The notes below the pieces were generated by a model. The model did not search any database. It was not told the DNA's origin and saw only the letters and a program-made list of their open reading frames with translations. 64,000 nt of DNA from Vigna angularis (Eukaryota; Streptophyta; Magnoliopsida; Fabales; Fabaceae), in contig NC_068973.1 in NCBI RefSeq assembly GCF_016808095.1, forward strand, positions 13,512,501-13,576,500. Direction: 5' to 3'. The translations under genes were made by a program, and so were the position numbers. Below are positions 1 to 10,884 of the stretch, in pieces (position 1 is the stretch's first letter; every line of letters starts with the position of its first letter).

Positions 1-2502
1 CAAAATAAACAGAAGTTTTTTAATTATGAATTGGTTAGATCATTACATAGTCTCAACCCCTTTGGATATAAGCTTGAACAATGATGCTCATTGATTTCAT
101 AATATAGTATTCACACTCAAACCCTTTAGTTTGTTTATTACACTACAATATTGAATACCAACACAATTAATAACATTAGTCGAAGAAGAAAAACGACTAA
201 ACATTGGACAAAAAATAGATAACCTTGAATGACAATCATGTGAACTTTTGCAATATTAGAGTTGATTTGCCCTTCAACATATTATATCCGAAGTATGAAC
301 TAAGAAAAAGACACTAGCTAACATCTTTTTATATAAAAATGAAATTATATAAATTTTCATATTGAATCTCAAATAAAAACTAAGATTCATTTCATGCAAA
401 AACAACTTAATCTAAATACCAAACAAACTAAAATTTGTACATACAATAAATCAATTATATAAAAAAAAATATACCAAACATATTCAAACAATAAATAATC
501 CAAATAACACATAACAATTTAAATAATAAAAAATATTATCATATAATTTTTTTTAAATGCATTAATATAGGTGAAGAGAGGAGTGCAAACCTAGGAGCGT
601 ACTTTAATGAGAATGTGAGTAACACCTATGTGCATAGTGACATAAAAGAAATGGATGGTCACTATGACGCAAATAGTAAAAAACAAACATGGATTTAGGG
701 TTATAGTCAAACAAGAGAAGAAAAACAAGTGGAAGAAGAAACAAATAAGAAGGAAGAAGACATAAATCTAAATAGAGGACAATTGGAATGGTATCAAGTC
801 AAAACAAAACAAAAAGATAAAAACTTATCTTTCGTGTCAAGGAAAAATTTGCTTTTAACAATTATAAAAGACAATAATAACTTTTGTAGACAAAATAAAA
901 ATGAACGAGTTTAGTCTATTAAAAAAATATAGACTACACTTCACTTAGAATTATAATTTATTATTTATTAGTAATTTCAAAAATTTCATTGAATAGTTAT
1001 ATTTATGTACATAATAATTACACATATTTGCATTGTACCACACTTATAAGTATGACATAAATCAATTAATGTGTCACTTACAAAGAAGATAAGTTAATAA
1101 ATGATGTTTGTCAACCGAATATTCTAATACTATAATATTTCTTCCGAAAAAAATCACCATCACACTTTTTTACAAAACTTTTTTAATTATTTATGCAATA
1201 AAAAATTGTTTACATATTTATATTGATTTATTATATTCAAACAAGTTAAGATCTTAAGAGTAACTACACCTTCAATAACTAGCTTAATTATATTTTCAAA
1301 CAAAATTAATTACATTAACTATTTTCTATTATTTCTAAAATTGGAGAATATCCTCCTCTTGATCTTCTTAAAGTAAATGTTTTTCCTTCGAATCACATAA
1401 AAACACAACCTAATGATATAAAAAGAATTAACAGTTAAAACATTTCAAATTCTCTTAAGATTTAAAAGAAAAACAATAATTATTCTAGTAATCATTCTAA
1501 TATACTTATTTTATTCTGGCTCTTAATTTTCTAATATGTTGTTCTTGTGTCTTTAGTATTTTTACTACTTTGGTCCAACCACTAAGATTTTACTGTAAAG
1601 TAATAATGTAACAAAATAATGTTACAAATCAAATTCCACATCAATGAGAAATGTGTCACCACATAGTAACATGACATTTCATATAATACAAATTTAATAA
1701 CAAAATTATGTATGATAGAGACTAAAACAGTAAAATATTATATTAGAGGCAAAATTTAAAAACTGTTTTGTAAAACTAAATGATAACATTAATATATTAT
1801 ACGAATAGTCTACATTTAATATAAAATATTAAAAATTAATATTCATTGTTTCTGCATATAATTGTGTAGGACCGAGAAACACATTCTTTTTTGTCATGGC
1901 TTTTGACCTTTGAATCTCCTGCTCCAAGTAAGTCAGTGAATGATGTGATAATATTGATAATATTAGATATAGAGTGAATATTCAGAATTAATTCAACATG
2001 TTTATCTTTGCGGCTTAGCCTTCTATTTATAAGTTATTTCATGGACCCTAAACTGGCATAGGTTCAATAAAACGAACTTACCTTTAGATTCGATGGTCGG
2101 TTACTCAAACAATTTCCTTATCCTGCAATCAATTATCAATATCTTTAATCGATATCTTTAATTTATAATTTGCCCAAACCATTGGCCTAATTATAATAAC
2201 TTAAGTGCTGGCTAACATTTGATCTGTTTTAACCGTTGACAAAAGTAGCAACCCGAACGGTTGTGGATGTTGACCGTTCAGTCTATCCTATATACCACAC
2301 ATTTATTATTTTATAATATTTTTGAAATATTATGTCATTTCTACATAAAAATGTTTATTTAAATTAAATAATTTTAATTTATACATAATTTCACACTGAT
2401 TACTCGTATAAGTTTATAAGTGTTAGTTAAATTCAAGTCCTGATTTTATAAAATTGTAATTTCTAAATAATTGTATAACGTAATCATTAAAAATGTGTTT
2501 AA

Positions 2503-2508
<6 letters not shown>
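1..2508. other. AT-rich intergenic DNA, no gene seen
   Basis: Very AT-rich sequence with many stops in all frames. The only open stretch, about 60 codons at 729-914, is lysine and asparagine rich with no recognisable motif and looks like chance. I see no RNA gene or clear transposon end here. It finishes in a (TA)n run that leads into the hairpin at 2509. Confidence 0.6.
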
Positions 2509-2539
<31 letters not shown>

Positions 2540-2759
2540 AAATAATAATGATATAAATAATGTAATATTATTAAATAAAGATAGACAAGAGAGATAACTC
2601 ACAATATATAATATATTGGTACAATTATTAAAAGGAATATAACTATATATTGTGAGTTATATTCCTTTTAATAATTGTACCAATATATTATATATTGTGA
2701 GTTATCTCTCTTGTCTATCTTTATTTAATAATATTACATTATTTATATCATTATTATTT

Positions 2760-2790
<31 letters not shown>
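2509..2790. repeat. Perfect inverted repeat (136-bp arms, 10-nt loop) in a (TA)n tract
   Basis: Bases 2509-2644 are the reverse complement of 2655-2790, pairing i with 5299-i, with a 10-nt loop at 2645-2654. The inner roughly 110 bp of each arm is complex sequence and the outer part is (TA)n. I found no mismatch by eye. A foldback MITE inserted in a TA microsatellite, or a small-RNA hairpin precursor, would look like this. An assembly artefact is also possible because the symmetry is exact. Confidence 0.85.
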
Positions 2791-2810
<20 letters not shown>

Positions 2811-4291
2811 AACTACTAAAACATAGAGTTACCTGAAAACTAAACATGAATAAAGAAAATGTTATCCTTTTAACTTGAATTATAGGTTCTTCATCGTCCA
2901 AAGGTGCATCAACTCATGTATTATCATTTGTTCACACTATAAAGGTGATCATTGCAAAAAGAGAAAATTAAAATACAACAAACCAACAAACACACGAGGG
3001 TTGACTAGCTAAAAAAAAAGTGATAACAAATATCTATAATATTAAGCCATTTAATAGTCACATCAGATTTAATTACAATTATCACACAAGTTTATACATA
3101 CAATCAGACTCTTCTAGACTCAATGTATTTAGATAAGTTCAATTGAGTCAGACTCATGCAATTAAGTTTAGTTTGCTCAATTGCACAAATTGATATTTTC
3201 CACTATTTTCTTAGCTTAGACACTTGAAAAAATGTTTTCTAATTTGTACCAATTTGGTCAATTTCTCAAATCATAACTCTCTCATTCAATGACACACAAA
3301 CCAATAATTTAACGCGAAGTAAACGCAAAAGTACAACATACTACAAATTCACACAAAACAATACATGATCACAACACTTAACACCTATTGTTCATAGATT
3401 TAGTAGAATATCGTATCATCTCATATTTTACACTACCAACAAACATCATCTAATTAAAGTAAAGAACATCAAATTGCAAGAACATAAACTAACTTCCCTT
3501 ACTTGGTGTGACAATTGTATAACACCGAACAACTCTATTGGAAGTCTCACATTGACTAGAGATAAGACAAATTTAAAGTATATATGTGGATGCAAACCAC
3601 ATCTTGTAAGTTGGTTTTATGGGATCGAGTTAGGCTTAAAGTCCACTTCTTAACATGGTATATATGTGGGTGCAAATGTTCCGATCCCAAGTTCGCTAAG
3701 TGACATCATTAGGGTCAATCACCCCTCATCCGACGTATTGTTTGCTTTGGAGATTGGAGCTTTGTCATGGTTTTGTCCTTAAAAGATGCCTCAGAGAATG
3801 GAAAGAGGAAGGGGTATTTAAATTGCCTTAGGCCTCGACTCCTAAGCGATGTGGGACTATTGGTCGTGATAGGAACATAAGTCCATAGTCGAGGTTTAAG
3901 GGTAATGACTAGTCATCCCCAATAGATGGCTTAAGGGACCAATGGTTCATCTCAAAACCTCATTATCGGCCTCATGGTTAGTGCTATTATTCTATCTACA
4001 CATAGAAACATCACAAAAATGATCAGACCATATCATTATGATCCTTGATCAACAAAGATGACTCTAAAGACACATGCATTCATATAAAAAGTGCATGTAC
4101 ATAGAAAATGAATTTTACCAAAGAAAAAGTAGAAAATCTACTTACTTAAATGAAGACTTTAATTGGGTAGATAACAATAACTCAAAAAGGATCACTTCTA
4201 TGATCTCATATCTTTAGAGAGTGTGATATAGTAAAAACTCTAGAAAAATGATTTCTAAAAAGATTGTATGTTTTAAAATAATGAAACTCAT
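2791..4291. other. Intergenic DNA with repeat debris
   Basis: No coding region is recognisable. The interval contains the dispersed repeat at 3535-3662 and, at about 3660-3980, more LTR-like sequence with a phrase typical of plant repeats (a 'gatgtgggac' box near 3848). Confidence 0.5.
3535..3662 (+). repeat. Dispersed repeat, same family as 29244-29370
   Basis: About 130 bp that aligns by eye with the reverse complement of 29244-29370 in the REF6 intron. Shared blocks include 'tattggaa', 'tagagata', 'cttgtaag/cttacaag' and 'taacatg'. Sequences of this kind are common in legumes and look like a short LTR/TRIM or SINE-type fragment. The class is an inference. Confidence 0.55.
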
Positions 4292-6058
4292 TTATTGAAA
4301 ATCTTTTTGAAACCTTTTATTATTATAATAATCGAGATCAATTTTCGAAAACACCTCTGCTCCCCTCAACTGATCTAATAGATCATCGATTCTTGGCAAA
4401 GGATATTTGTTCTTTATTGTAACCTTGTTCAACTGTCGATAATCCACGCACAACCTTGAACTTCCATCCTTCTTCTTCACCAGCAATACAGGAGCTCCCC
4501 ATGGAGACACACTTGGACGGATAAACTTCTTCTCCAACAGATCTTCGATTTGCTTTTTCAACTCTGCTAGTTCGGCAGGAGCAATTCTGTATGGAGCCAT
4601 AGAAACCGGGCCAGCTCCGGGCACTAGATCTATTGTGAAATCGATCTCTCGACTAGGTGGTAAACCTGGTACTTCTTCTGGAAAAACATCAACATATTCT
4701 TCTACCACAGGTATTCCGATGATTTGTTCTTCAGTATTCTCTCTTTTCTCCTGAGCTAACACCACATAGCAGGTAGCTCCATCTTTGATATCTTTCGCAA
4801 CGACTCGAGTTGAGCTTAGTTCTAAATCGTTCAAATTTAGAAACTCTATCCTTTGTTTCCCGCAGTCAATAAGAACGTGATTGGCAGTCAACCAATCCAT
4901 TCCCAAAATAATGTCTAGATTTTGAAGGGGTAAGCAGATCAAGTTCACTTTGAACTTGCGTCCTGCAATTTGGATCGGGCATCCGACACAGACTGAACTG
5001 GTCGCAACTGGTCCCGATGCTGGTGTAGAAACTACTAATTCACACCCTAGATCATGCATCGATAATCTGAGTCTTTCTAAACATGCTAGGGATATAAAGG
5101 AGTGTGTGGCTCCAGAGTCAAACAAAACATATACAGATTCTCCTAACAACATACAGGTATGTAAAATTAATGTACCTGGCTTAGTAGCCTCTTCTACAGA
5201 CATTGCAAATACTCTTCCTGTTGCCCGGGGCTTTACTTCAGCAGAATCTTGTTGTTGTGGTTCACCCACTTTCTTTTTCTTTGGACAGACATTAGCAAAG
5301 TGTCCCGGATCATTGCAGATGAAACATCTCTTCCCTTCAACTCTTTCCCCAACAAGTTTAGGGCAGTCACGTTTGAAATGTGCCCCTCCACACTCAAAAC
5401 ACTTCACTGTTCCTCGATATGATAATTGTGGTTTTTCATAAGGTTTTTTGTTGAATTTCATTGAAGATTCTCCCTTTGCAAGTCTAGAAACTCTACTTGG
5501 ATCAAACTCCAACAATTCTATCATTCTGGCTTTCTCTACCAATGCTGGAAACTCTTGTATTTCCAATGGCATAAGTACCTTCTTCAGTTCATGCCTTAGT
5601 CCTCCCTCGAATTTTCGACATCTCCATTCTTCTGTGATATTCTGAGTATAAAACCTCGAGAGATAATTAAATTTTACTACGTACTCTTGTACTGATAACC
5701 TTCTTTGTTGTAAGGTCAGAAACTCCGCCTCCCTTGCAAATTTTGCACTGTTTGGAAAATATTTTTCCAAGAACCTTATCTTAAAGTTCTCCCAATTCAC
5801 AGCCTCACCACGAACCGTCATCAACTGTTGCATACTTTCCCACCAATATTCAGCCTCACCCACCAAAAGAAATGATGCATAAGTTAATTTTTGTTCTTCT
5901 GAGCAAGTTATTACCCGAAAAATCTTCTCGTTCTGCCTTAGCCAAGAGTCAGCCTCATCAGGAGTAGCCTCCCCATTAAATTTAGTTGGATCATGCCTTA
6001 AGAAGTCATTCAAGCTAGAATGATTTTGAGGTACTTGATCAACTTGTTGTTGCTGCAT
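4292..6058 (-). pseudogene. Ty3/gypsy gag-protease-RT polyprotein, truncated in RT
   Basis: Open frame of 588 codons starting 154 nt after the primer-binding site. A capsid-like gag region (about residues 30-190) is followed by two CCHC knuckles near residues 215-265 (C-F-E-C-G...H...C and C-F-I-C-N...H...C). Next comes an aspartic protease with the active-site D-S-G-A near residue 320, then the N-terminal part of reverse transcriptase ending just after the first palm motif (VFSKIDLD). The last dozen residues look unrelated, so the element is broken at about 4330. The YxDD box, RNase H and integrase are absent. A whole gag-pol of this type is about 1,500 residues, so roughly a third remains. 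It cannot be autonomous. Confidence 0.9.
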
Positions 6059-6216
6059 CTTTGTCGAGTTTAAATGATTTCTTCAAAAAGATAACAATAC
6101 AATTTAGCATATGATATCAATTTCCTCCAATAGTCATTTTCATCATAACAATTAATAGTTTTACTAAGAATAATAATTTCACTCCCCATAGTCCCAAAAT
6201 AATTTCGAAAACCATT

Positions 6217-6228
6217 GCTCTGATACCA
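6217..6228 (-). promoter_or_regulatory. Retrotransposon primer-binding site (initiator tRNA-Met)
   Basis: Reads TGGTATCAGAGC on the minus strand, the standard plant retroelement match to the 3' end of initiator methionine tRNA. It lies 3 nt inside the LTR end at 6232 and fixes both the LTR boundary and the element's orientation. Confidence 0.9.
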
Positions 6229-6728
6229 TAATGTAACACCCAAATATTTTAAAGGGTATTACAGATAGTAGAGACTAAATTAATTTGATATCTCTTATAA
6301 ACAATCAAACTTTATTTCAATTATTCCAAAGTACAATACCAAACTTACAAACTTTAAACAATATAGTCTTCACCATTGAAATTTCAACTTATAAGTTTTA
6401 CACAACATAATCTTCCCAATACAAATTTATTCTTTTTACAAAAATCCCTGAAAGTTTTTCCCCGCATCTCTCTCATCTCTAAGCTTGTTCAACCGCATCT
6501 GCAACATTATCTAATCACATATAACATGAGTTATATGATCATAGTACAAACAAATAAGGGTAAGCCAACCATATCAAAAAAAAATCATTAAACTTGTAAT
6601 AAAAATATTATAATAATGTATTTCTGCAATTAATAAAATATCATTATTCCGATGTCATTAATTCATCATTATCAAAATCATCTTTCTCATTTCCATAAAT
6701 CTTACAAGTGTACCATGCTTACTCATGA

Positions 6729-6896
6729 AGCCTTATGGTCAGACCGCTCTCTGCCTGCTTCCTTAAGCCTCACTTATATACTATGTTTTACTTTCTGAAG
6801 CCTTATGGTCAGACCCCTCTCTGCCTGCTTCTATAAAACTTATGAACCACATATTTATGTCAAAGCCTTATGGTCAGACCACTTGCTGCCTGCTTT
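6729..6896. repeat. Three-copy tandem repeat in gypsy LTR
   Basis: Three copies of a segment beginning 'agccttatggtcagacc' and ending 'ctgcctgctt' start near 6730, 6798 and 6863, a period of about 66 bp. The core of about 33 bp is well kept and the spacers differ in length and sequence. Confidence 0.85.
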
Positions 6897-7930
6897 CATA
6901 AACCTCAGGTGTTACTTTGCTCATATCAAGCTCTCATGGTATAAACCGAACATACTACTTCCCGTAGGAAACATCATTTCATAAGCAATGATTTCTTATA
7001 TCCACTCCAACATTTCATTAAATCAACGTTTCATACCCTCTTATCTACTCCAACATTTAATCAAATCAACAATTCATAACCTCTTCTCCACATAACTCAA
7101 TCATGTTCATTCTCTAATCATAATTTGACAATAACCTAATTTGGTGTCAATAAATTAAACATATTGCCAGATATCATACTTCATATTATAAACTCATTTT
7201 GACCATAACGAGTATAACTCAACATATTTTCACCAATCAAAGATTCATAGATCAACCAAAACATTTCAACATATCTTAGCAACTACATATTAAAGTCTGA
7301 GCTCAATGTAACGACAAATAAAATATATATGAAGTTTTTACCATGATAACTTTATGCATCTACAATTGACTTATTTTATTTTATTTTCATCCTATTAGAG
7401 ATCTTTCATTACCCCAATTGGTCACCGGAGAGGACCCAGATGTCTGAACGCATCAAACTCACCTTCGACGCCAGCACATATGACTAGTCACAACTGACTG
7501 GACCAGGCCAGGGCTGCTCTATGATCAGGGATGTGCCAACTCAGGTTTTTAAGGTTCCTCTATCCTACCAACAAAGGGAGGCCCTTAATAATTTACAATT
7601 TATTTATTTAATTTATCTACCTTGTTCTCTTATGCTCTAAATCTAAAATGCCTAATTTTAATATTTTACTTCCTCTCACAACAACCTCAAACAGTATCTG
7701 TATATTTAATACCCATATACAAGTTATTACAGAATCCTTCCTCCAAACCTTCCAACAAGATCAATTTCAGCCAACAAACTCATTCAATAAATTCATCACA
7801 ATAAACATCCATAATAGAATTCATACAAGATAATTATAAACAATTAACAATAATAAAATATTACTATAAATGGTCATAGAAGAATACAATATTTGACAAT
7901 CATAAAAATAATCTTAATATAAAATTTTAT

Positions 7931-8375
7931 GGGGAAACAAGAAGTTGAATCTGGCAGAGCCGGTTAGACAACTTCTAATCCATCCAACAATACAATATAA
8001 TTAAATAACAAGAACAATACATGTCTGGGGAAATAAGAAGTTGAATCTGGCAGAGCCGGTTAGACAACTTCTAATCCTTCCAAAAATTGCAATAAAATAA
8101 ATAAGTAAAGCAATAAATAGTTTGGGGAAACAAGAAGTTGAATCTGGCAGAGCCGGTTAGACAACTTCTAATCCTTCCAAAAATGTAATAAAATAAGTAA
8201 GGAAAGAAATAAAAAATTTGGGGAATCAAGAAATTGAATCTGGCAGAGCCGGTTAGACAATTTCTAATCCTTCCAAATTACAATAAAAATAAATAAGGAA
8301 CACAATAAAATGTTTGGGGAAACAAGAAATTGAATCTGGCAGAGCCGGTTAGACAATTTCTAATCCTTCCAAAAT
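7931..8375. repeat. Five-copy 96-bp tandem repeat encoding a hairpin
   Basis: Copies start at 7931, 8027, 8124, 8220 and 8316 (spacing 96, 97, 96, 96). Each has a conserved core of about 60 bp and an AT-rich variable spacer. The core contains an 8-bp inverted repeat: AGAAGTTG...CAACTTCT in copies 1-3 and AGAAATTG...CAATTTCT in copies 4-5, so both arms changed together. Two further short stems (TCT/AGA and GGC/GCC) can nest inside. In the retroelement transcript (minus strand) this region would lie in the LTR leader, between the TATA box and the primer site. Confidence 0.9.
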
Positions 8376-8747
8376 ACAAAAATGAACAACTAATAACATA
8401 CAAATGGCATAACATATTCAACATCACAATTTACAACTATCACACTTGGATATCAACACAAAAGCATACTCTCATTTAAATTCAAGATCATACAGAAACA
8501 AAATACTCCATATTCAAGATTTAATATCAGACAAAAGCAAAATATAGCATATTCAAGACTCAAGATAATACAAAAGGAAATACTCAAAGTTAGCTCCCCT
8601 TACCTCTATTCCAGACTTAGTTTCTTCTTCTCAAACCGTTCTCCGGAAACTTCCAGAATTTCCCCTCTTCAACTAAAATTTCCCTCCAACTCTCTTCTCT
8701 CACAATTTCTCTAGAATTTTGGTGTAAATCTTCAGCCTCCCCCCCTT

Positions 8748-8761
8748 GGCTATTTATAGCC
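8748..8761 (-). promoter_or_regulatory. Probable LTR TATA box
   Basis: The minus strand reads GGCTATAAATAGCC, a strong TATAAATA core in the LTR with the correct orientation for transcribing the gypsy element. Transcription would start roughly 30 bp further along the minus strand, near 8715-8725. Confidence 0.6.
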
Positions 8762-8962
8762 AAAAATTTACTATTCATTTTTACTATTCATTTTTACTAT
8801 TCACTTTTACCATTCAAAAATTATTTTTTTATTCACCATTCTTATCTCTGAATTATTAACTCTACGTGGAGTGTTCTCTTCCACAATTTATTTTAATATA
8901 TATATATATATATATTTTTTTAACCATTCACTATTCACTATTTACTATTTATGGGTCTTACA

Positions 8963-10123
8963 CGTGGCATGCTGACGTTGCGCAAATTAAGGTTTGTGCA
9001 AGGGGGTGGATTGCACTGCGAAGAAGAGATGGCGGCGCTATTTTGGGGTTTTGCACTAGTTGTGCGAGTTGGAGTTTCCTTCTCACAAAGTCATGATACC
9101 GGGTTTCTTACTTGGTTCTTTTCTTGCAGGCTGGGGTTTCGCGAATTCTGGCTCTAGAGCTCATGGTGGCACGATGAAAAATGGGTTTTGTGGTGTTAGG
9201 AAGAAGGGTTTGTGGATTGCTTGAGTGCAATTTTGTGGTTTTTGGGTTTTTTGTGTAGGTGCAAATTGGGAACGAGAATGGACGTTGGCTTCGCGGTGGT
9301 GGTTGCTCGAGGAAGATGAAGGTGCAGTTTGCGCGAATTGGGGAGACGAACCTACGACGAGGAAGGATTCTTGCGGTGGTGCGTTAATAGGTTTCGCAGG
9401 TTGTGAAAAAAATGGTGGGTTCTATTTACAATTGGGTTTTTCTTCTATTTCTAGGTTTCTCTGTGTTTAGATGGATTCTCATGGTGGTTGTTTTCCATGC
9501 TCGTGGTGTTGTTGCGATGAAGAAAATGGTTACTGGTGCGAACTATATGTGTCACGGTGCCTAACTTCGTGGCGAAGCTGGTGGTGCTGCCATGGTTAAT
9601 TTGAGATTTTCTGAAAACTGAGGTTAATTGGGTTTTTGATTTGCTCAGGTTTCTAGAGATGAAGTATTTGGGAAGCTCGCGATAAAGATTTTTGGAGGAT
9701 TGTGGTGGCACATGGGGGAGCTCGTGGTGACAAGTTGATCTTGTGAGGTGGTTGTTACGACGACACAAGGAAGAGAAAGAGAATTAGGATTTTTGGTGGA
9801 AGAGACGAAGTTGATGTGACAAGATCTGATGAGGTGGTTGCATCCCGTTAATTGATTACCCGTATAACGTCATTTAAAAAACTAATATTAGCATACCACG
9901 TCAACGTGATTATAATGTCAGTGGCCTAATTTAACGATAAAGGTCTAATTTTTACAAAATAAAGACCTAATTGAGATAAAAAGAAAGACCAATTTAAAAT
10001 TTTAACCCAAATAGGACTTGATTAAACCTAATAATAATAAGTATAAAATTATATATAAATATAAAAACGATATAAATGATTTTGTATAAGTTATATAATA
10101 TTTATATAAATTCTTATAGTATT
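8963..10123. other. Unassigned sequence between gypsy LTR and MULE
   Basis: The plus strand from about 8980 to 9850 is unusually G/T rich, with short overlapping open frames (8866-9157, 9225-9470 and a minus-strand one at 9451-9768) that show no domain I recognise. It could be a captured gene fragment or LTR-like leader sequence. From 9860 to 10010 there is phrasing typical of plant MULE ends ('ccacgtcaacgtg', 'gtggcctaatttaacg'), but I could not pair it with a second end. Confidence 0.4.
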
Positions 10124-10528
10124 TTAAGGTTTAATCATTCACGAAGTCCCTATTTTCGCGTGGAATCTCAATTTAGTCCCTTTGTTTCTGGAAATCTCAA
10201 TTGGGTCCCAAATTTATGAAAATTGCAACAATTGGATCCTTTCCGTTAAATTGTCTCCAACGGCGTTATTGTGTGTTTGACGTGGCACACTGTAGTAAGT
10301 TTCTTAACTGACATGGCTGACTGAAACAGGGGCAGCTGAAGCACGTGGATAATAAATTTTTTTAAGTAAACAGAAAATGAAAGTTTTAAACCAAAATTGG
10401 GATTCAGATTTTTATTTGATCGAATTAGGGATTGAGATTCTTCTGAGTACTTCTAGGGTTCGTCCAAAGTAAATTCCATTTCACAAATTGGGGTATCATT
10501 TTGGGGATTTAGAGTTTAATCGAAGTTG
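10124..10528 (+). repeat. Left terminal inverted repeat of MULE
   Basis: Aligns with the reverse complement of 14221-14625 over its whole length, with small differences such as a short AT change near the end. Homology stops just after TTTAATCGAAGTT (about 10527). Long TIRs of this type usually carry the element's promoters, and the plus-strand transposase transcript would begin in or near it. Confidence 0.9.
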
Positions 10529-10884
10529 ACCTTCATAGAGTGTGCAGTTGTCGTCGTCATCGGAGTTGTGGGACCTTCTTCATTTGTAATCTCGAGTGGT
10601 CAGGTCAGTAAAAGTTTGGTTTTGTTACAAACCTTTATATTGCGATGTTCCATGGTGGTCCCCGTCGTTGCATTGTGTTTTATTTTTGATTGCAATGTTG
10701 TGGTCCCGGTCGTCGGATTGTGTTCCATTTTTTATTGCAATGTTATGGTCCCCCATGTTTAAAGTGATAATTGTCTGTGTGTGTGTGAGTGCGTTTTGTT
10801 TATGGTTTTAATACATGTTTTGTCGTCATGTGATTACATTATAGCTGTATAAATACTTTTATAAATACTTTTATATAGCTGTGA
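10529..10884 (+). other. MULE leader region with short tandem duplications
   Basis: No convincing start codon for the transposase is present. Three imperfect copies of a roughly 55-bp unit ('ggtcccc.gtcgt...attgtgtt') occupy 10640-10760. A 33-bp stretch at 10786-10818 is repeated at 10881-10913. The second copy ends in a plausible splice acceptor ('ttttaatag') right before the open transposase frame. Confidence 0.5.

Larger units (their letters stand above)
4292..8962 (-). mobile_element. Truncated Ty3/gypsy LTR retrotransposon (chromovirus-like)
   Basis: Read on the minus strand the order is LTR (8962-6232), primer-binding site (6228-6217), gag, protease and the start of reverse transcriptase (6058 to about 4330). 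Then the element stops. The rest of pol and the second LTR are missing from this side. The LTR ends are TGTAAGACCC and GGGTGTTACA (minus strand), a good inverted pair. The gag-protease type and the initiator-methionine-tRNA primer site suit a Tekay/Del-like chromovirus, but no integrase chromodomain is present to prove it. Confidence 0.85.
6232..8962 (-). repeat. 5' LTR of the gypsy element (about 2.7 kb)
   Basis: The boundary at 6232 is set by the adjacent primer site and the TGTAACACCC end. The far boundary at 8962 is the first matching inverted end (GGGTCTTACA). It is inferred, since no second LTR is available for comparison. The LTR holds two tandem-repeat blocks (6729-6896 and 7931-8375), a TATA box on the minus strand at 8748-8761 and a run of 'tttactattca' repeats in U3 (8770-8950). 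Confidence 0.7.

Noticed and set aside
729..914. 61-codon open frame
   Set aside because: Lys/Asn-rich translation of AT-rich DNA, with no motif, splice context or neighbour.
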